Assembly (NCBI GenBank): GCA_000697055.1
Contig: JNDT01001936.1
Location: forward strand, 1-13,160
Direction: 5' to 3'
From: Saksenaea vasiformis B4078
Lineage: Eukaryota > Mucoromycota > Mucoromycetes > Mucorales > Saksenaeaceae
DNA length: 13,160 nt
Positions 8,872-13,160 of the stretch are shown in pieces (positions within the stretch are counted from its first letter, which is position 1; every line of letters starts with the position of its first letter). The notes below the pieces were generated by a model. The model was not told the DNA's origin and made no database searches. It was given only the letters and a program-made list of their open reading frames with translations. Position numbers and translations under genes: made by a program.

Positions 8872-8883
8872 GTTCCGCGGAAC
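8872..8883. promoter_or_regulatory. Perfect 12-bp palindrome in the deaminase promoter
   Basis: GTTCCGCGGAAC lies 58 bases upstream of the deaminase ATG (8813) and contains CCGCGG. Its symmetry and position suit a dimeric regulator, perhaps of the Zn2Cys6 class that binds inverted CGG triplets, but no factor can be assigned. Confidence 0.35.
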
Positions 8884-8889
8884 CACACA

Positions 8890-8925
8890 ATGAAAGGCCG
8901 CAGATGATCTTTGATCGCCTTTCAT
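8890..8925. promoter_or_regulatory. Inverted repeat with 9-bp arms in the deaminase promoter
   Basis: Arms ATGAAAGGC (8890-8898) and GCCTTTCAT (8917-8925) are perfect complements around an 18-nt spacer, seven bases beyond the 12-bp palindrome. It may be an operator-like site or a chance hairpin. Confidence 0.3.
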
Positions 8926-8971
8926 GAGTACTTTCGATATCTTAAAAGCTTGCAGGAGTACTGTTTATTGA

Positions 8972-9190
8972 ACAAGTTTTTACGCACGCAAATCCAGCCA
9001 ACGACAATACTGGCAAACTACATGGCCCATCCTTTGTGACATCCTCAAGTCCATTGACCGTCTTACACATTCACTAGACCAATTCACCGAGGATCAGCTT
9101 GGCCCATCCACAGGTGCCACTGATTTCCTCCAATGGCTTATGCGTCCCCCTCCCTCTCCCTCTCCCTCTCCCTCTCTACCTACCACTTGA
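8972..9190 (+). pseudogene. Orphan open frame (72 codons) running into a Pro-Ser repeat, possible gene or transposon remnant
   Basis: Between stops at 8969 and 9188 one + frame is open with no ATG near its start. It reads RQYWQTTWPILCDILKSI and then DRLTHSLDQFTEDQLGPS, a composition that looks like true protein, and ends in RPPP(SP)n encoded by a CCCTCT microsatellite. It lacks a start, and I see no splice acceptor, so it is more likely a relic, for instance of a transposon or gag-like protein, than a working exon. No family is recognised. Confidence 0.3.
9146..9177 (+). repeat. CCCTCT hexanucleotide microsatellite
   Basis: About five units of CCCTCT/TCCCTC. In one frame the repeat encodes alternating Pro-Ser, in another Pro-Leu. 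Because the period is a multiple of three, length change would not shift frame. Confidence 0.85.
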
Positions 9191-10120
9191 TCCCCTATCT
9201 TTTCCCGTTTCTTCCTCTTATACTTCTCCTCCCGATAGTATCTCTCACATCTACCTCACCCGAACAGATCCTTCTACCCTTCCACCCCCGCTCTCCATCT
9301 ATAAATCTTTCTCTTCGCTTTTGCCTTTTTTTCCCTTTGCTATAAAGGTTTTTTTTTCTATTCACCTTCTTTCAGACCGGACTAGAGCGGACAAGCTTAG
9401 TTAGCGACACGCTCACAATCATTTAAAAATTCAATAAAGTTTTGGTCAAACTTTTACGCAGCGCCTCGACCCATTTCCAACGCACTTATAGCGCCAGAGT
9501 CGTACTTCTCGACCAGCTTGTTCTGGTTCGACGCCCACCGCAAGAGTTTTAACGCCGTATCCTCTGTTCTCTTCCTGTTCCTGTCCGTGTGAGTTATTCC
9601 CGTGGCGTTTTCCATTCTCCAGGCACACCCAAATCAAGATCCACCTCTGGCTTTACCTGTTACCGAACGTTAGTAGTAATTAGAAATATATGCTTTCTCT
9701 TGTATGAACGAAAACCCCGCGACCGTGGCTGGAGCAAATATGCCGATAGGCGCTGTGCTCACTTCACCATCTCCCTCCCCTTATTCCCTACCTTCAATCA
9801 AGTTTTTACGCTATTCTAAATAAATTATGCGTCCACGAAGAATCAAGTTTGCGCTAAGGAAAAAAACGAAGATGCGGTCATTAGTTAATGAATTGGCAGG
9901 GAGATAATGTTTTACTTACGTCAACTTGGTCCTTCAGTGGATGCATAATTTATTCGAGCAGCATAAAGATTCGTTCAGGGTTAGTAAATGAAGATGGGTA
10001 GACGTGTTTTAAATTACCCCGAAGGTATCCTGCCGCTTGGGACGGGCGGCCGCACCGCACCGAGTCCACGTGGGTGCGACCGAGGAGGAGAAGCAGCAGT
10101 CCGAATATTCTATTTCAAAC
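9191..10120. other. About 930 bases of pyrimidine-rich DNA, no confident gene
   Basis: The first 200 bases are strongly C/T-rich on the + strand. A TATAAA-like box (CTATAAAGG, about 9341) and an AATAAA (9433-9438) frame only about 90 bases. The frames here (for example 9099-9404 and 9589-9819, +; 9446-9637, -) are low-complexity or patternless. A GC-rich patch at 10031-10090 contains GCGGCCGC and CCACGTGG. Nothing supports a gene. Confidence 0.4.
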
Positions 10121-10380
10121 AGATCTCTTTATATATCGTCGATTCCGACAACCGTTACCCTATTTTACCTTTTTCTTCTCTTTTCTTCAAGTTTTACCGC
10201 TTACCCAAGCCTTGGTATTTGACTCAAATCCATGTCTGATGCTCGCACAAATCGAACTCTTTGATCAACCGATTCTATCAGAAACTGCCTTTTTCCATAC
10301 TTTACCAACTGTTTCTGTCATCAAGTTTATGTTTAGACGCTGCCTCGAAACATAACCATTTATACCGACAAGTCAAGAAT
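10121..10380 (+). repeat. Diverged direct repeat, copy 1
   Basis: Aligns with 11200-11455 in the same orientation. Strongest blocks are CCGACAAC near 10146, TTCTTCAAGTTTTACCGC (10183-10200) followed by TTAC, then AGCCTTGG and TTTGACT. The hypothetical translations also align (QVLPL, ALVFD, later VI and a basic C-term), so the unit may once have been coding or simply shares base composition. The class of repeat is unknown. Confidence 0.6.
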
Positions 10381-10531
10381 ACATAATACGCTTGTAAGAC
10401 AATCGATTGGCGCGTCGAAGAACAACATCGACTGTTATCGATATTGGACACCTATGAGCTGCAACCATTTGCCACGACATCTCCAGACACTAACACCGAA
10501 CACGACGGTCTGATTCATCGATCGTATTTGA

Positions 10532-10921
10532 AACAATTTATCAATTCGAACGTGCTCGTGTCGGCCTCTCCACCGAATAAGTGAAGAAAAAAGGAAATCG
10601 AAAACTCTGACAGTTGCAGCCTCACTGTTCAGTGCCATCGTGGCTGATCCCTATGCCAGAGTCTTCCTTGCAGAACATGTTATTGGGATGAATAATGAAA
10701 TCTCCGTGTTGCTAAATGACAGTTGGTCTCTATGTCCACAGAATCAATACGCAAGCAATCGTTTATTGGCGGACCTAATCTTGCTGGACGTTGTAGAGTG
10801 CTATTTTTCACTCTCAGGTAATCTCGCCTGCTATTTCTATTTTTCTCAATGACATCGACATTATTTTATTTTTCTTTTCTTTCTTATTCTTTTAGTGGAA
10901 TCCTCTAGCTGCTATCATTAG
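10532..10921 (+). CDS. Possible small spliced frame of unknown function
   Basis: One + frame is open from 10532 (after a TGA) to a good splice donor at 10818. A 78-nt intron-like stretch (10818-10895, GTAATC to a long C/T tract and TTTTAG) leads to a second exon that ends with TAG at 10919-10921. The peptide contains TLTVAASLFSAIVADPYARV and NRLLADLILLDVVECYF, hydrophobic and plausibly structured. The first in-frame ATG is only at 10688, which would leave a peptide of about 51 residues, so a missing upstream exon or a pseudogene is possible. No family recognised. Confidence 0.25.
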
Positions 10922-11199
10922 GCTCTCGAAATCCCATCTTCTCCAAAGGTGTTCCTTTTATTTTCAGGCCGCCTTTTATTGGCTCGCCTCCGTTGGTTAT
11001 TCTCAAGAAGCCACCGTTAACCCGAATCCATTGATCCTTTTCTTTTATTTCTCTTTTCTTTTTGTTTTATTCTCTGTCTGACAAGTGACGACAATTCCGC
11101 TGTCCTCTTTTTATATCTCTTTTTATCTTTGACGAAACTCTTTACCGATTCTAAGGTAACCATATCAACGATCTTACTAACGATCATATTCTATTTTAT
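10922..11199. other. T-rich spacer between the direct repeats
   Basis: Several pyrimidine tracts ending in AG (for example CCTTTTATTTTCAG near 10955-10968) look like splice acceptors, but there are no matching exons. No gene is visible. Confidence 0.4.
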
Positions 11200-11455
11200 C
11201 CAGATCTTCTTGGATATTGTCAATACCGACAACAGTTACTCTATCCAACCTTTTCTTTTTCTTTCTTCAAGTTTTACCGCTTAACCGAGCCTTGGTGTTT
11301 GACTTAAGTCTACACCTGGTGCTCACTCAATTCCGAACTTTTCTATCAACGAACATTACTCAACCGATACCTTTATCAACAATTACCGTCATCCAGCTTA
11401 CGCTACGACAACACTTGAAACAACACTATCCATACACAGCAATTGAAAAATACAG
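11200..11455 (+). repeat. Diverged direct repeat, copy 2
   Basis: Matches 10121-10380, offset by 1080 bp. In the best-aligned stretch (10201-10248 against 11281-11328) about eleven differences are transitions and two are transversions, suggesting C-to-T decay rather than random change. The preceding AGATCTTC also has a counterpart in copy 1 (AGATCTCT). Confidence 0.6.
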
Positions 11456-11548
11456 CGTAACAACACTCGTGGAGGTCCAACTGCAGTAATATCTCTGGCA
11501 AGTGGTAAAGAAAATGCTGATTAACGGTAAGTTGGAGGTCTTGGATCT

Positions 11549-12740
11549 TCATAAAGGAATGCCAGCAACTAATCGATCTACAAGGCGAAAATGCAGCCGG
11601 GTCAGTTTGCTTCCGTACCGCATCAAGGGAATCACTTGCTTTTCAACGTCATTGATATCTTCCCCCTCTATTTCCCAATGCAAGGACATCGTGCAAGCTT
11701 TTGAAAGGCATGCACGCGTTCTCAATGGGGCGTAAGCTACTTGTTGTTGCTTCTTAGAATAGTCGGTCGATTTGAAAGCCTGTTCGATATTCTCAGCTAC
11801 CACTGTGGGGACAACGTACAAAGAAAATCGATCCAGTCCACTGAACGGACGTAGCCAGGCCGCTGGAAGTAATCTAGTAAAGCCAAATATTGAGTTAGGT
11901 TACAGAGAACTAGTAGGCAATTTCTTCACATACTTGGGAAATTCCTTTCAAATGTCGTTGGGGCGATTTTGCGCCTCCTCTGAACTGCATCTCCAACCAG
12001 ACGACACGTTCTCTTATTCAAGCCTAGCGAGATGGTGAAGATCTCATAGTTACAAGTGACTATGTTAAATACTTTGGATGTAATGTTACAACCCCAACAA
12101 TGCGTCCACTTGCAACCAAAGAAAGATATACCATGGAAAGATCTTAGTTGCGCGAACGGAGTTCCTTCCTTTAAGACAGGCTCCTAAAAAAATAGAAGTA
12201 TGGATGAGGTATAAAGTAGACATTGAAAGAAAAATAACAGACGTACCGAATCGCCGAAACGGAAATCATCACAAGTTCGCTTTTCTCCAACGCCTGGGAA
12301 ACATTTATTATGACCTTCTTTACTTTCTCCTTCCACCGTACAGAATCTACATCCTTAGATACCACTGTGACCCTATGACACGCGAGGTCGGATGCAGCAA
12401 GTATACCGCCCGTGGCAAGAAGTAGTTGGACTTTCGCACAGATTGTACGTCCCGCTGCAATGACTTTCATCCCACTAGTGCTAAGTGCCGCTAGCTCATC
12501 AAAGAATGGACTTAGAAAGCTGAATAATCCAGCAAGTTTCCTTGGCCCGGGAATGATAGCCAGCTAGGAAATGTTTTTGTTCATGTATCTGAATACAAAT
12601 TATGAGACATGCCGTCCTCTTTTTGGTCATACAATTTACCCTTTTCTCGGACGGTAAGTTCAAACATTTATGTGTACGATGGTCAATGTAGCTGAGATAT
12701 GCTTAAATGGTGTGAAAGCACGGAGAGATTCTGTGAATAT
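11549..12740 (-). pseudogene. Decayed CACTA (En/Spm) transposase, Tnp2 type
   Basis: Several - strand segments together match Tnp2 transposases (Transposase_21). The region before 12563 has a remnant ATLTIVHIN near 12670. The main block 12563-12247 reads LAIIPGPRKLAGLFSFLSPF, then FDELAALSTSGMKV and AKVQLLLATGGILAASDLAC: the IPGP...FL.P..DEL signature followed by the conserved gD.pA-like step. A 63-nt GT-AG intron (12246-12184) may separate it from a second block open for 83 codons (12183-11934) starting EPVLKEGTPFAQLRSFHGIS. A 60-nt intron (11933-11874, GTATGT, branch CTAAC, TTTACTAG) leads to the C-terminal block with VRSVDWIDF, then after a one-base shift LYVVPTVVAENIEQAF, LHWEIEGEDIND, stop 11551-11549. 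Reading phases do not agree at the first intron, and there is at least one further frameshift and several stops upstream of 12563, so it is dead. The 5' part lies beyond the inserted Tc1 element. Confidence 0.75.
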
Positions 12741-12741
12741 A

Positions 12742-13160
12742 CACTGCGAGGAAAAAAATGTGCATGCAATTGAATAAACTCCGCAATCTGTAGCTTAATA
12801 TCTCAGAAGTTTTTGTACTTTTTCCCCTCTTATTATTATAAAAAAAGTTCTCTATGTCGCTTACAGATATTTCAAACAATACACGCAAACCTAATACCGA
12901 GTTTTCGCCAGAAGAACGCGCCGCGATTTATGGAATGAACCAAGCAGGAATGTCGTATGGCGCGATTGCAAAGGCCAAGGGACTCAGTCGAGCAACCGTT
13001 CAACGCATTGTAGAAAACGTGAGAAAGTCTGGTTCTGCAGTATCAAAGCCGAGACCAGGTAGACCAAAAAAGATTTCCAAACGGTCATGTAGAGTTATTC
13101 AGCGAGATATTCGGCGCGATCCTCGAATGCCCCTGAAGGTCCATGGCGCCATATTCTCCG
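12742..13160 (+). mobile_element. Tc1-type transposon, left end; runs off the right edge
   Basis: The likely terminus is CACTGCGAGGAAAAAAATG from 12742, directly after TA at 12740-12741, as expected for Tc1/mariner elements that insert at TA and often begin CA(G/C)TG. About 112 bp later comes the transposase ATG. The right end and target duplication are outside the window, so the boundary rests on this TA, on the terminal motif and on the point where the flanking CACTA similarity stops. Confidence 0.65.
12854..13160 (+). CDS. Tc1-like transposase, N-terminal 102 residues, cut by the window edge
   Basis: Open from ATG 12854 to the edge without a stop. The visible part is the DNA-binding half: a first helix-turn-helix (about 18-55; EERAAIYGMNQAGMSYGAIA, then LSRATVQRIVENVR), an AT-hook-like GRPKK at 69-73, and the start of the second helix-turn-helix (RVIQRDIRRDPRMPLK). 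This is the bipartite layout that recognises the terminal repeats in Tc1 transposases. The catalytic DDE part lies outside. The frame is clean, unlike the CACTA relic beside it, so the element is the younger one. The start is supported by the short distance to the proposed terminal repeat. Confidence 0.88.
   Translation, partial: MSLTDISNNTRKPNTEFSPEERAAIYGMNQAGMSYGAIAKAKGLSRATVQRIVENVRKSGSAVSKPRPGRPKKISKRSCRVIQRDIRRDPRMPLKVHGAIFS

Noticed and set aside
9099..9404. A 101-codon + strand frame
   Set aside because: Composed mainly of Pro/Leu/Ser from the CCCTCT repeat and surrounding pyrimidine tract; a composition artefact.
9520..9550. GGTTCGAC resembling a tRNA T-arm
   Set aside because: The flanking stem does not pair, and no anticodon or D-arm fits upstream.
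10031..10090. GC-rich patch with GCGGCCGC and CCACGTGG, possibly vector sequence
   Set aside because: No flanking linker or vector features; it is short and merges into normal sequence on both sides.
12703..12888. - strand frame of 61 codons
   Set aside because: It spans the proposed Tc1 terminus and overlaps the Tc1 transposase start on the other strand; no protein-like pattern.

Overview
This looks like fungal nuclear DNA, most likely from an early-diverging Mucorales-type fungus. The genes are split by short GT-AG introns (47-76 nt) with CTAAT/CTAAC-like branch points and T-rich acceptors. The window is crowded with class II transposons, and the non-coding parts are AT-rich with long pyrimidine tracts. 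There are no ribosome-binding sites or operons. The lineage is inferred from gene style and from transposon families I recognise, not from a search.

Left part (1-3363) is a transposon cluster. The 3' end of a DDE (IS630/Tc1/mariner superfamily) transposase enters from the left edge on the + strand. A second copy of the same element lies in inverted orientation at about 1808-3363. The two share a 443-bp inverted repeat (1-443 against 1828-2270) in which I found no mismatch. Between them, on the - strand (683-1800), is a broken spliced gene of a different kind: a novel-looking N-terminal region, a basic stretch, an intron, and a C-terminal domain resembling the catalytic domain of serine recombinases (resolvases). 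Its start codon lies seven bases from the poly-A tract at the edge of the second element. This composite layout is the most unusual feature of the window.

Middle part (3364-8813) is host DNA. A two-exon gene (4404-5473, +) encodes a 338-residue low-complexity protein of unknown function, probably nuclear. After about 2 kb with no recognisable gene comes a six-exon gene (7523-8813, -) for glucosamine-6-phosphate deaminase. Its exons join to exactly 336 codons plus stop, with all catalytic residues intact, and it carries an unusual basic C-terminal tail. Two palindromic sites lie upstream of it.

Right part (8814-13160) is mostly degraded repeat DNA: an orphan reading frame running into a CCCTCT microsatellite, two diverged direct repeats about 1.08 kb apart, a possible small spliced reading frame, then a decayed CACTA (En/Spm) Tnp2-type transposase on the - strand (11549-12740). 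A fresher Tc1-type element with an open transposase N-terminus (from 12854, +) appears to have inserted into the CACTA relic at a TA near 12740 and runs off the right edge.

At least three DNA-transposon families plus a recombinase-like gene therefore surround two host genes. Apart from the deaminase, which feeds amino-sugar carbon into glycolysis, no pathway links the genes.
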